Assembly: GCF_900104705.1 (NCBI RefSeq)
Contig: NZ_LT629734.1
Coordinates: 2,542,001 to 2,606,000 of the forward strand
Direction: 5' to 3'
From: Agrococcus carbonis
Lineage (GTDB): Bacteria > Actinomycetota > Actinomycetes > Actinomycetales > Microbacteriaceae
DNA: 64,000 bases
Under the pieces are notes generated by a model that was not told where the DNA came from, did no database searches, and saw nothing but the letters and a program-made list of their open reading frames with translations. The translations under genes and the position numbers were made by a program. This document shows, in pieces, positions 35,310 through 43,310 of this stretch (position 1 is the first letter of the stretch; each line of letters begins with the position of its first letter).

Positions 35310-37289
35310 ATGAGCACCGTGGAGGCGGCGCGCCCGCCCTACGGGGAGCGCGAGACCGGCTGGCGCCCCGTGCTGCCCTGGTGGGCGTGGGTGCTCGCCC
35401 CGGCGGCGATCTTCGCCGCCGCGGCGCTCGGCGTGCAGCTCACGCCGCCCGGCACCTCGGTGGCGCTGTGGTGGCCCGCGGCGGGGCTCTCGGTGCTCTT
35501 CGCGATGCTGCAGCCCGCGTCGCGCCTGCCCGCGGCGGTCGGGATGGTGCTCGTCATGACCGCGATCGCGAACGCGGTCAGCGGCAGGCCGCTGCCGCTC
35601 GCGCTCGCCTTTGGGGCCGCGAATGCCGCGGAGGTCGCCGTCGTCGTTGCGCTGCTCGGCGTCGCGAGGCGCCGCTTCGCGCTCGCATCGCTGCGGGCCG
35701 GCATGCGCTTCGCGCTCGCGACGCTCGCGGGGGCCGCGACGGCAGGGGCGATGGCTGCGCTCGCCCTGGCGCTCGTCGAGGGCGCCTCCTTCTGGCCGAC
35801 GCTCCTGCACGTGACCGCCTCGCACGCCGCCGCCGTCATCCTCATCGCGCCGCTCGCGGCGCTGCCGAACCGCATCCCCGTCTCGGCCCGCCCGATCGAG
35901 ATGGCGGTGCAGGCGGTGCTGCTCGGAGCGGTCATCGCGATCGTCTACCACCCCGAGTCCACCCTGCCGCTCGCCTTCGCCCCCTTCCCGCTGCTCGCGT
36001 GGGCGGCACTGCGGTTCCCCGTGCGGGTCGTGCTGCCCGAGGCGGCGATCGCCGCGCTCCTCATGCTCGTGCTCATGCTCGACGGCGGCGGACCCTTCGT
36101 GCGGGCGGGGCTCGACCCGGCGCTCGGCGCGGTGATGTTCGAGCTCATGCTCGTGTCGTTCGGCGGCTTCGCGGTCGTGCTCTCGGCCGCCCAGTACGAG
36201 CTGCGAGCCCTCACGCAGCAGGTCGAGGCGAACCACCGGCTGCTGAGCGGCAGCCTCCTCGACGCGCAGATCGGGCTCGTGCTGGCCGCGCGCGACGAGC
36301 ACGCGACGCGCGTCACGTGGACGAACCCGGCCGGACGCCGGCTGCTGAGCCGCGAGCTCATCGGCCATGAGTGGGCGGGTCCGCTGCGCTCCGCCGCGCT
36401 GGCGGCGCTGCGCACCGGCGAGCAGGTGACCGTCACGACCGACGCGGGCCGCACGATCACCGTCGCGGCCAACCGGATCGCCGGCCAGGGGGACCGCCTC
36501 GCGGTGCAGCTGCTCGACGTCACCGCGATGCTCAGCGCGCGCCGCACGCAGCTCGAGGCCGAGGTGGAGCGCGACGCCGCGAGGGCCATCCGCGCGGAGC
36601 TCGAGCGCCAGCGCGACGACTTCCTCGTCACCACGAGCCACGAGCTGCGCACGCCCATCACGAGCATCGTCGGCTACGCCGAGCTGCTCGGCGGCGGCAC
36701 GCTCGGCGAGCCGGAGCGCAAGTGGGTCGAGGTGATCGACCGCAACGCGTTCCGGCTCTCCGAGCTCGTGGAGGACCTGCTCACGCTCAGCCGCACGGCT
36801 CCCGCGCCGAGCTCGCCGCAGCCCGAGCGGCTGCGCTGCGACGTCCTGCTCGAGGAGGTGCGCGATAACCTGCAGGTGGTGAGCGCGGCCAAGCGGCTCG
36901 AGGTCCTGGTCGACTGCCGCGACGAAGCCGTGCTCGCCGTGCGCAGCGACGTCATCCGCATGCTCTCCAACCTGCTGATGAACGCGTGCAAGTTCACGCC
37001 CGACGGCGGTCGCATCGAGCTGCGGGCCGAGCAGGCGGGGGATGCGGTGCGCATCCTCGTCTCCGACACCGGCCCCGGCATGAGCCCCGAGGAGCTCATG
37101 CACGCCTTCGACCGCTTCTACCGAGCGCCGAGCGCCGAGCGCGAGAGCACGCCGGGCACGGGCCTCGGGCTCGCGATCGTCTCGGAGCTCGCGCAGCGCA
37201 ACGGCGGCATGGCCGCGCTCGCGACGAACGATCGCGGGGGCATCACGGCCGAGCTGCACCTGCCGGCCGCGCCGCCGGCGGCTGCCTGA
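35310..37289 (+). CDS. Sensor histidine kinase with MASE1 membrane domain, orphan
   Basis: A 659-aa kinase. Residues ~20-295 form a MASE1-like membrane sensor with about eight helices (GTSVALWWPAAGLSVLFAML is the MASE1 hallmark). A PAS-like cytoplasmic segment follows (~310-405), then HisKA with H-box DDFLVTTSHELRTPITSIVGYAELL (phospho-acceptor His) and a complete HATPase (N-box MLSNLLMNACKFTPDGG, VSDTGPGMSPEEL, GTGLGLAIVSEL). No response regulator gene is adjacent, so its partner is encoded elsewhere. The signal is unknown. It converges on the transsulfuration gene. Confidence 0.9.
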   Translation: MSTVEAARPPYGERETGWRPVLPWWAWVLAPAAIFAAAALGVQLTPPGTSVALWWPAAGLSVLFAMLQPASRLPAAVGMVLVMTAIANAVSGRPLPLALAFGAANAAEVAVVVALLGVARRRFALASLRAGMRFALATLAGAATAGAMAALALALVEGASFWPTLLHVTASHAAAVILIAPLAALPNRIPVSARPIEMAVQAVLLGAVIAIVYHPESTLPLAFAPFPLLAWAALRFPVRVVLPEAAIAALLMLVLMLDGGGPFVRAGLDPALGAVMFELMLVSFGGFAVVLSAAQYELRALTQQVEANHRLLSGSLLDAQIGLVLAARDEHATRVTWTNPAGRRLLSRELIGHEWAGPLRSAALAALRTGEQVTVTTDAGRTITVAANRIAGQGDRLAVQLLDVTAMLSARRTQLEAEVERDAARAIRAELERQRDDFLVTTSHELRTPITSIVGYAELLGGGTLGEPERKWVEVIDRNAFRLSELVEDLLTLSRTAPAPSSPQPERLRCDVLLEEVRDNLQVVSAAKRLEVLVDCRDEAVLAVRSDVIRMLSNLLMNACKFTPDGGRIELRAEQAGDAVRILVSDTGPGMSPEELMHAFDRFYRAPSAERESTPGTGLGLAIVSELAQRNGGMAALATNDRGGITAELHLPAAPPAAA

Positions 37290-37295
37290 CGGGCG

Positions 37296-38489
37296 CTACG
37301 CGACCGCCGCGGCGATCGCCCGCTCGAGATCGTCGATGAGGTCCTCAGGGTCCTCGAGGCCGATCGAGACGCGCAGCACGCCCGCGTTGGGCTTCGCCTC
37401 GGCCTGCACCGGCCGGTGCGTGAGGGACGCCGGGTGCTGGATGAGCGAATCGACGCTCCCGAGCGAGACGGCGTGCGTGAAGAGCCGCACGCCCTCCGCG
37501 ACCGCGGCGGCCCGCTCGTGCGAGCCGAGGTCGAAGGCGAGCATCGAGCCGGGGCCCTCCATCTGCCGGCCCTCGCCGACGAGGCCGGACGGGTCGCATC
37601 CGTCGAGACCGGGGTAGCGCACCTCGTGCACCCCCGGCATCGCGGCGAGCGCCTCGGCGACGCGCTGGGCACCCGCCTGCTGCGCGCGCACGCGCAGCGG
37701 CAGCGTCTGGAGCCCGCGATGCATGAGGTAGGCGCTGAACGGGTGGGCGATCGCGCCGGTGATCGCGCGGACGGGGCGCAGCGCCTGCGCCCACTCGTCG
37801 CTGCACGCGACGACGCCGCCCATGACGTCGCCGTGGCCGCCGATGTACTCTGTCGCCGAGTGCATCGAGAAGGCGGCGCCGTGCTCGAGCGGACGCTGCA
37901 GCACGGGGGTCGCGAACGTGTTGTCGATGAGGACGGGCGCATCGCCCGCCGCGGCGACGAGCGCGTCGAGGTCGACGAGCTCGAGGGTGGGGTTGCCCGG
38001 CGTCTCGGCGACCACGAGGCCCGTGTCGGACCGCACCGCCCGCGCGACCTGGTCGTGGTGCTCGACGAAGGTCGTCTCGGTGCCGAGCAGTCCGCTCGCG
38101 AGCAGGTGGTCGGTGCCGCCGTAGAGCGGCCGCACCGCGACGACGTGGCTGCCGCGGCGCTGCTTCGCCGCCGTGAGCACCGCCGTCACGGCGGCCATGC
38201 CGGTCGCGAACGCGACGGCTGCCTCCGCGCGCTCGAGCGCGGCGAACGCCCGCTCGAAGCGGGCCACCGTGGGGTTCCAGAGGCGCTGGTAGACGGCGGT
38301 CACCTCCGACGGGTCGCCGCCGCCGGCGCCCACTTCGTAGGCGTCGCCGCCCGCCGCCACGCTCGGCAGCGGGTAGGTGGAGGAGAGGTCGATGGGGGTC
38401 GCGTGCACGCCGAGCGACTGGAAGTCCTCGCGGCCAGCATGCACCGCGAGTGAGTCGAGTCGGAGGCGAGCGTCATTGCTCGTCGTCAT
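37296..38489 (-). CDS. Cys/Met-metabolism PLP-enzyme homologue with the PLP lysine replaced
   Basis: A 397-aa member of the cystathionine gamma-synthase/lyase, methionine gamma-lyase family. Cofactor and substrate regions are well kept (FATGMAAVTAVLTA, VAETPGNPTLELVDLDAL, LIDNTFATPVLQRPLEHGA). The active-site motif that is normally SATKYxGGHxD reads HSATEYIGGHGD. The Schiff-base lysine is Glu214 (codon GAG, bases 37848-37850). Without it normal PLP chemistry is not expected. Either a recent point mutation (AAG to GAG) has killed the enzyme, the protein has another role, or the base is a sequencing error. The start at 38489 is favoured over 38501 by the upstream hexamer. Confidence 0.87.
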   Translation of the reverse strand: MTTSNDARLRLDSLAVHAGREDFQSLGVHATPIDLSSTYPLPSVAAGGDAYEVGAGGGDPSEVTAVYQRLWNPTVARFERAFAALERAEAAVAFATGMAAVTAVLTAAKQRRGSHVVAVRPLYGGTDHLLASGLLGTETTFVEHHDQVARAVRSDTGLVVAETPGNPTLELVDLDALVAAAGDAPVLIDNTFATPVLQRPLEHGAAFSMHSATEYIGGHGDVMGGVVACSDEWAQALRPVRAITGAIAHPFSAYLMHRGLQTLPLRVRAQQAGAQRVAEALAAMPGVHEVRYPGLDGCDPSGLVGEGRQMEGPGSMLAFDLGSHERAAAVAEGVRLFTHAVSLGSVDSLIQHPASLTHRPVQAEAKPNAGVLRVSIGLEDPEDLIDDLERAIAAAVA

Positions 38490-38496
38490 GCGTCCG

Positions 38497-38502
38497 ATCA
38501 TG
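38497..38502 (-). promoter_or_regulatory. -10-like hexamer for the PLP-enzyme homologue
   Basis: CATGAT on the minus strand, 7 bases before ATG 38489. Confidence 0.3.
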
Positions 38503-38608
38503 CCGCAAACGCGCAGTGATGGCCGGGAGGCGCGGCGGCGCGCGTCGCCGCGGCGCTCGGCTCGGTCGCTACGGGCTCGGCCTGGTCGCTACGGGCTGCG
38601 GCTGGTCG

Positions 38609-39904
38609 CTAGGGCGCCGAGGTCGGGCCGCCGTCGCCGGGGAGCGACAGCCCCGCGTCGGGCGAGGGGTCGATGCTCGGGGAGGGATCGACCGGCGGGA
38701 GCGGCTCGGACGGCTCGGCGGGCGCCGTCGGCTGGGGCTCGGGCGCCGGCGACGGGTCGAGCGGCGGCACGATGACGGGCGGGAGCGCGGGACCGACGCC
38801 GCCGGACGGCGCGGGCGGCGGCACGGGCGTGCGCGACGGGCCCGGCGACGGGCTCGACGGCGCGGGCGCTGGCGCGGGCACCTCGCGCACCGGTGCCGGC
38901 CGCACGGGCGCGTAGTCGGTGATGGGGCGAGGCGCGGCGCGCGCGATCGCGTCACGCGTCTGCTGCGATGCCGCGAGGAGCGCGTCGGCGGCCTCCTGCT
39001 CGCCCTGCGCGGCGAGCTGGAAGGCCTCCGCGACCCACGCGGCCGCCGCGTGCAGCCCCATGCCCTCCACGAGGTCGAGGATGTCGGCGAGCGACGGCTG
39101 CTCGTCTCGCGCGGCGAGCAGCGCCGCGAGGTGGTCGTCCGCATCCTTGAGCGCGCCGAGGGCCTCCGCCGGTGCGAGCCCGAGCCGCGCCTGCACCGCG
39201 GCGACGTCGGCGCGGCCCTCGGCGGTGCGCACCGCGCTCGCGCCGAGCTGCGCGAGCGCCGCCTCGAGGCGATCGATGCGGGCGTCGTCGAAGTCGCGCG
39301 GGTCGCCGAGCCGCCGCAGCTCGCGCGCGAGCGCGTCGACGCGCTCGGCGGTCACCCCGGCGAGCGGCTGCCGATCGGCGGCCGCCGCGGCGATGCACTC
39401 GCCGAGGAGGTCGAACGAGCCGGGATCGCCGGTCGCGAGCGCCCGCGCCTCCCAGCGGTCGGCGAGCTCGCGATCCTCATCCGTCATGTAGACGCCGTCG
39501 GCGATGCCCGTCAGCAGCGCCTCCCGCTGCTCGGCGAAGCGGGTGCGCTCGGCGGAGGGGAGCAGCTCTTCGGCCGCGCCGAGGTCGGCGGCCTCGAGCA
39601 CGTCCTTCGCGCGCCGCTCGAGCCCGACGGCGCGCACGATCCGCACCGCGAGCTCGCAGCCCGCGCGCTCGTGCTCGACGTGCCACGACTCGATCGCTCC
39701 GGCGAGCGCTCCGGCGCGGGCCTGCGAGCTCCACGCGACCGCCGAGCCCGCGATGATGAGCGCCGAGGCGGCGAGCGTCGAGAGCCCAACCGTCCAGCGC
39801 CGGCGGGTGCGTCGGCGCCGCAGCTCGGCGAGCACGCCGGCACGCCGACGCGCCTCCGCTTCAGCGGAGAGCGTCGGGGGCCGCGACGCCGGCTGCTCAT
39901 CCAC
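38609..39904 (-). CDS. Unknown single-pass membrane protein with Pro-rich C-terminus
   Basis: I do not recognise this 431-aa protein. It has a basic cytosolic N-terminus (RRRRTRRRWT), one transmembrane helix (VGLSTLAASALIIAGSAVAW, ~residues 38-57), then an extracellular helical region of ~250 residues rich in Ala/Glu/Leu with two cysteines (GCELAV, LGECIA). The final ~110 residues are dominated by Pro, Ser, Asp and Ala and resemble a cell-wall-spanning or disordered stalk. No sortase motif or catalytic motif is evident. GTG 39904 is chosen because it begins the hydrophilic N-terminus. ATG 39976 is possible. It is divergent from the flavin oxidoreductase gene. Confidence 0.65.
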   Translation of the reverse strand: MDEQPASRPPTLSAEAEARRRAGVLAELRRRRTRRRWTVGLSTLAASALIIAGSAVAWSSQARAGALAGAIESWHVEHERAGCELAVRIVRAVGLERRAKDVLEAADLGAAEELLPSAERTRFAEQREALLTGIADGVYMTDEDRELADRWEARALATGDPGSFDLLGECIAAAAADRQPLAGVTAERVDALARELRRLGDPRDFDDARIDRLEAALAQLGASAVRTAEGRADVAAVQARLGLAPAEALGALKDADDHLAALLAARDEQPSLADILDLVEGMGLHAAAAWVAEAFQLAAQGEQEAADALLAASQQTRDAIARAAPRPITDYAPVRPAPVREVPAPAPAPSSPSPGPSRTPVPPPAPSGGVGPALPPVIVPPLDPSPAPEPQPTAPAEPSEPLPPVDPSPSIDPSPDAGLSLPGDGGPTSAP

Positions 39905-40017
39905 CGGGGAGACCTCGCAATCGTGCGTGATGTGCAGGTTCCAAGGTAGAGGACGCGGGGCGTCGAAGGCCAGCATGCGTGCGCGCTCCGCCCGCGCGGG
40001 AGTGCCAGGATCGTGTC

Positions 40018-41988
40018 GTGACCCTCCTCGCCCAGCCGCTGCGCATCGGATCCTTCGAAGCGCCGAACCGCATCATGCAGGCCGCCCACTCGAAGCAGTA
40101 CTCCGACCGCGTCGAGTCCGACCGCGAGACCGCGTACTTCGTGCGCCGTGCCCGCGGCGGCTGCGGGCTGTTCGTCGCCGGCAACCACTTCGTGCACCCG
40201 AGCGCCTCGACGCGCGGGTTCCAGGATGCGTGGCGGCCCGAGTCGGTCGACGCGAACCGCCGCATGACCGACGCGATCCACGAGGCCGGCGCGCGCGTGC
40301 TCGTGCAGCTCAACCACCACGGTGCGCAGGCGGCGCCCGAGGGGCCCGACGGGCCGCGCGCCGTGATCGCGCCCAGCCGCATCCTCTCGCCCTCGACCGC
40401 GATCGCGACGCGTGCGGCGAGCGCGCGCGACATCGCGACGCTCGTCGAGGCGTGGGCGGATGCGGCCGAGCGCGCCCGGCTGGGCGGCTTCGACGGCGTC
40501 GAGATCCACATGGCCCACGGCTACCTGCTGCACCAGTTCCTGAGCCCGATCTCGAATCGGCGCACGGATGCGTACGGCGGCGACGTGGAGGGGCGCACGA
40601 GGTTCCCGCGCGAGGTGCTGCGCGCGGTGCGCTCGCGCGTCGGCGACGACTTCACCGTCGGCATCCGCATCGTCGTCAACGAGCACAACGACGCCGGCCT
40701 CGACGCCGCCGCGTGCCGCACGCTCGTCGCGGCCCTCCGCGAGGAGGCGCGCATCGACTTCCTCGACCCGGCCGCAGGCAGCTACGACGACGTGCACTGG
40801 GTGTTCCCGTCGTCGGCGATGCCCGTCGACTGGCTGCGCGACGACGTCGCCGAGCTCAAGCGCGCCAACCCCGACATCCCGGTCTTCGGCGTCGGCGTCG
40901 CCCACTCGGTCGAGCAGGCCGAGGAGGTGCTCGCGAGCGGGATCGCCGACACGGTGGCGCTCACGCGCGGCCAGCTCACCGACCCCGACCTCGGCAACCG
41001 CCTGCTCGCAGGGGAGACCTCGGGCATCCGCCACTGCATCCGCCTGAACCAGGGCTGCCTCGGTCGCGGCAGCCAGGGCCTCGCGGTCACCTGCACCGTC
41101 AACCCGCAGGCCGGTCGCGAGCTCGAGGCGTCGCCCGAGCGCGCCGCCGCGCGCGAGCGCTGGACGGTCGTCGGCGGTGGCCCGGCGGGGCTGCGCGCCG
41201 CCCTCGACCTCGCGCGCCTCGGCCACGCGGTGACCCTGCTCGAGCGGGAGGCGCAGCTCGGCGGGCAGCTGCGGCGCGCGTCGCGCGTGCCCGGTCGCGG
41301 CTCGGTCGGCCTGCTCGTGGCCGACCTCGAGCGCGACGCGCGCGCGGCCGGGGTCGACCTGCGGCTCGGCGTGGAGGCGACGGCCGAGGCGATCCGCGCG
41401 ACGGCACCCGACCGCGTGGCGCTCGCGACCGGCGCGGTCGCTCCCGAGGGCACGACGCTCGCGGCGGGCGGCGGCTTCGCGGGGCAGCGGCCCGCGACGG
41501 TCGACGCGTGGACGGCGATGGATGCGCCCGACCGGCTGGGCGCTCGGGTGCTCGTGGTCGACGACGACGGCACCGCCCACGCCTCCGGCGTGCTGCTGAG
41601 CCTCGTCGCCGCGGGGCTCGCGGTGCAGGTCGTGACGCCCTTCGAGCAGCTGCTGCCGCATGTGGGCACCGGCTACGAGCGGCAGCTGGTGCTGCGCACG
41701 CTCGCCGCCGGCGCGTTCGACCGCATCACGAGCGCGCGCGTGCGCGCGGACGCCGAGCGGCTCGTCGCCGTCGACGCGCTCACGGGCGCCGAGACGCCGC
41801 TGCGGGAGCCGGACGCCGTCGTGGCGCTCACCCCGCGCCGGTCGGTCGGTCTCGCGGGGCTCGACGCAGAGGGCCTCGAGGCGCAGCTCGGCGTACCGGT
41901 CGCGGCGATCGGCGACGCGCTCTCGCCGCGCGGCATCGACGCGGCGATCGCGGAGGCGTGGCGGCTGGCCCTCTCGACCGCCGACTGA
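40018..41988 (+). CDS. NADH:flavin oxidoreductase / 2,4-dienoyl-CoA reductase family protein
   Basis: A 656-aa two-part enzyme. The N-terminal OYE-type TIM barrel binds FMN (residues ~1-330, with EIHMAHGYLLHQFLSPISNRRTDAYGG). The C-terminal part (~380-656) has an FAD/NAD fold starting WTVVGGGPAGLRAALDLARLG. The linker normally ligates a 4Fe-4S cluster with four Cys (CxxC-x3-C-x11-C). Here it reads CIRLNQGC with a later TC: Cys340, Cys347 and Cys359 remain but the second position is Leu343. Cluster binding is therefore doubtful or depends on a non-Cys ligand. Likely substrates are conjugated enoyl-CoAs, enones or N-methyl amines. GTG 40018 lies 6 bases after CAGGAT. Confidence 0.87.
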   Translation: MTLLAQPLRIGSFEAPNRIMQAAHSKQYSDRVESDRETAYFVRRARGGCGLFVAGNHFVHPSASTRGFQDAWRPESVDANRRMTDAIHEAGARVLVQLNHHGAQAAPEGPDGPRAVIAPSRILSPSTAIATRAASARDIATLVEAWADAAERARLGGFDGVEIHMAHGYLLHQFLSPISNRRTDAYGGDVEGRTRFPREVLRAVRSRVGDDFTVGIRIVVNEHNDAGLDAAACRTLVAALREEARIDFLDPAAGSYDDVHWVFPSSAMPVDWLRDDVAELKRANPDIPVFGVGVAHSVEQAEEVLASGIADTVALTRGQLTDPDLGNRLLAGETSGIRHCIRLNQGCLGRGSQGLAVTCTVNPQAGRELEASPERAAARERWTVVGGGPAGLRAALDLARLGHAVTLLEREAQLGGQLRRASRVPGRGSVGLLVADLERDARAAGVDLRLGVEATAEAIRATAPDRVALATGAVAPEGTTLAAGGGFAGQRPATVDAWTAMDAPDRLGARVLVVDDDGTAHASGVLLSLVAAGLAVQVVTPFEQLLPHVGTGYERQLVLRTLAAGAFDRITSARVRADAERLVAVDALTGAETPLREPDAVVALTPRRSVGLAGLDAEGLEAQLGVPVAAIGDALSPRGIDAAIAEAWRLALSTAD

Positions 41989-42061
41989 GCTCTGGCGGCT
42001 CCCGCTGGCCTGCGCGATGCTGGCCGGGTGCGGCCGGCCGGCGGCCGCAGGAGGAGGCACG

Positions 42062-42484
42062 ATGTCGACGGTCTTGAACCCCTACCTCGCGTTCGGCCGC
42101 GAGGCGCGCGAGGCGATGAACTTCTACCACGGCGTCTTCGGCGGCGACCTCGTCGTGACGACCTTCGGCGAGGGCGGCATGCAGCACGAGCCGGGCGAGG
42201 CCGACCTCGTCATGCACGCGCAGCTCACGACCGCCGACGGCCACACGCTCATGGCGAGCGACACGCCGTCGACGATGCCGGTGCCCGAGCGAGGCCAGCA
42301 GGTCTCCGTCTCGGGCGACGACGCGCACCTGCTCACGCGCTACTGGGAGGGCCTCAGCGACGGTGCCCGCATCGTCGAGCCGCTCGCGCAGGCGCCATGG
42401 GGCGACACGTTCGGCATGCTCGTCGACCGGTGGGGCGTCACCTGGATGGTGAGCATCGCGGCGCCGACCGGGCACTCGGGCTGA
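42062..42484 (+). CDS. VOC family protein, PhnB-like
   Basis: A 140-aa glyoxalase-fold protein. The pattern LNPYLAFGREAREAMNFYHGVFGGDLVVTTFGE and the closing PWGDTFGMLVDRWGVTWMVSIA are typical of PhnB-like VOC proteins (DUF1428/3-demethylubiquinone-like), which act as small dioxygenases, isomerases or binding proteins. No reaction can be assigned. The ATG follows GGAGG. Confidence 0.85.
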   Translation: MSTVLNPYLAFGREAREAMNFYHGVFGGDLVVTTFGEGGMQHEPGEADLVMHAQLTTADGHTLMASDTPSTMPVPERGQQVSVSGDDAHLLTRYWEGLSDGARIVEPLAQAPWGDTFGMLVDRWGVTWMVSIAAPTGHSG

Positions 42485-42520
42485 CCCGCGCCTCGGCCGG
42501 CGCCGCGCGCTCCGGCTGCG

Positions 42521-42676
42521 TCAGGCGCCGTCGGGCTCCTGCGCGGCTCCGCCCGAGGCGGTGTCCTCCTCGGTGCCGGGGTCGTGCTGGTCGGGCTCGG
42601 GCCGGCCCTCGTCGCCATGCCCCTGCTGCGGGGTCGCGGCGCCGTCGTGCTCGCTGCGGTCGTCGTGGTGGTCCAT
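42521..42676 (-). CDS. Small acidic His/Asp-rich protein, 51 aa
   Basis: An ORF of 51 codons beginning MDHHDDRSEHDG and ending AAQEPDGA, with ATG preceded by GAGAGGAGCG at good spacing. It is almost entirely hydrophilic (Asp, Glu, His, Gly, Gln, Pro), with no membrane segment or Cys, and is likely disordered. The His/Asp clusters could bind metal. It lies upstream of and co-directional with (but on the far side from) arsC, and may be independent. No family recognised. The supporting evidence is the ribosome site and the unbroken frame in an otherwise empty 290-bp gap. Confidence 0.5.
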   Translation of the reverse strand: MDHHDDRSEHDGAATPQQGHGDEGRPEPDQHDPGTEEDTASGGAAQEPDGA

Positions 42677-42774
42677 CCATCGCTCCTCTCGTCTCGCACT
42701 GGCCCCCTTTCCTACCCGCCGCGGCTGAGTGCCAGGGGAGAGTGCAGGCGAGGGAGAGCGGCGAGGCGAGAGGG

Positions 42775-43188
42775 TCAGCGGGTCGGCTCGATGCCGAGCG
42801 AGTCGAGCAGGCCGCGGATGCGGCGCTCGATGTCGTCACGGATGGGCCGCACGGCGTCGATGCCCTGACCGGCGGGGTCGTCGAGCTCCCAATCCTCGTA
42901 GCGCTTCCCCGGGAAGACGGGGCACGCGTCGCCGCAGCCCATCGTGATGACGACGTCGGACGCGCGCACCGCATCCGTCGTCAGCACCTTGGGGGTCTCG
43001 GCGGCGATGTCGATGCCGATCTCGCGCATCGCCTCGACGGCGACGGGGTTGATCTGGTCGGCGGGCAGGCTCCCGGCCGAGCGCACCTCGACGGCGCCGC
43101 CGGAGAGCTCGCGGAGGAGGCCCGCGGCCATCTGCGAACGGCCGGCGTTGTGCACGCACACGAACAAGGCGCTGACGGGATCGGTCAC
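42775..43188 (-). CDS. Arsenate reductase, low-molecular-weight phosphatase family
   Basis: Reduces arsenate to arsenite. The 137-aa protein has the P-loop FVCVHNAGRSQMAAGLL (CxxNxxRS: the catalytic Cys of LMW-PTP-type ArsC), a second Cys pair in VVITMGCGDACPVFPGKRYEDW and the general acid Asp in WELDDPAGQG. Actinobacterial members use mycothiol and mycoredoxin rather than thioredoxin, which is inferred here. No ArsR, Acr3 or other ars genes flank it. Confidence 0.9.
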   Translation of the reverse strand: MTDPVSALFVCVHNAGRSQMAAGLLRELSGGAVEVRSAGSLPADQINPVAVEAMREIGIDIAAETPKVLTTDAVRASDVVITMGCGDACPVFPGKRYEDWELDDPAGQGIDAVRPIRDDIERRIRGLLDSLGIEPTR

Positions 43189-43310
43189 GGGTCCATCATC
43201 GCGCGTACGCCGGGCGCGGCGCGACCTGAACCGCTCGTCAGGTTCGTGGCTCGCTTCGGGCCCGGCGGCGGTACGATGGGCGCGATCCCGACCTGCGAAG
43301 GAGCAGCACC

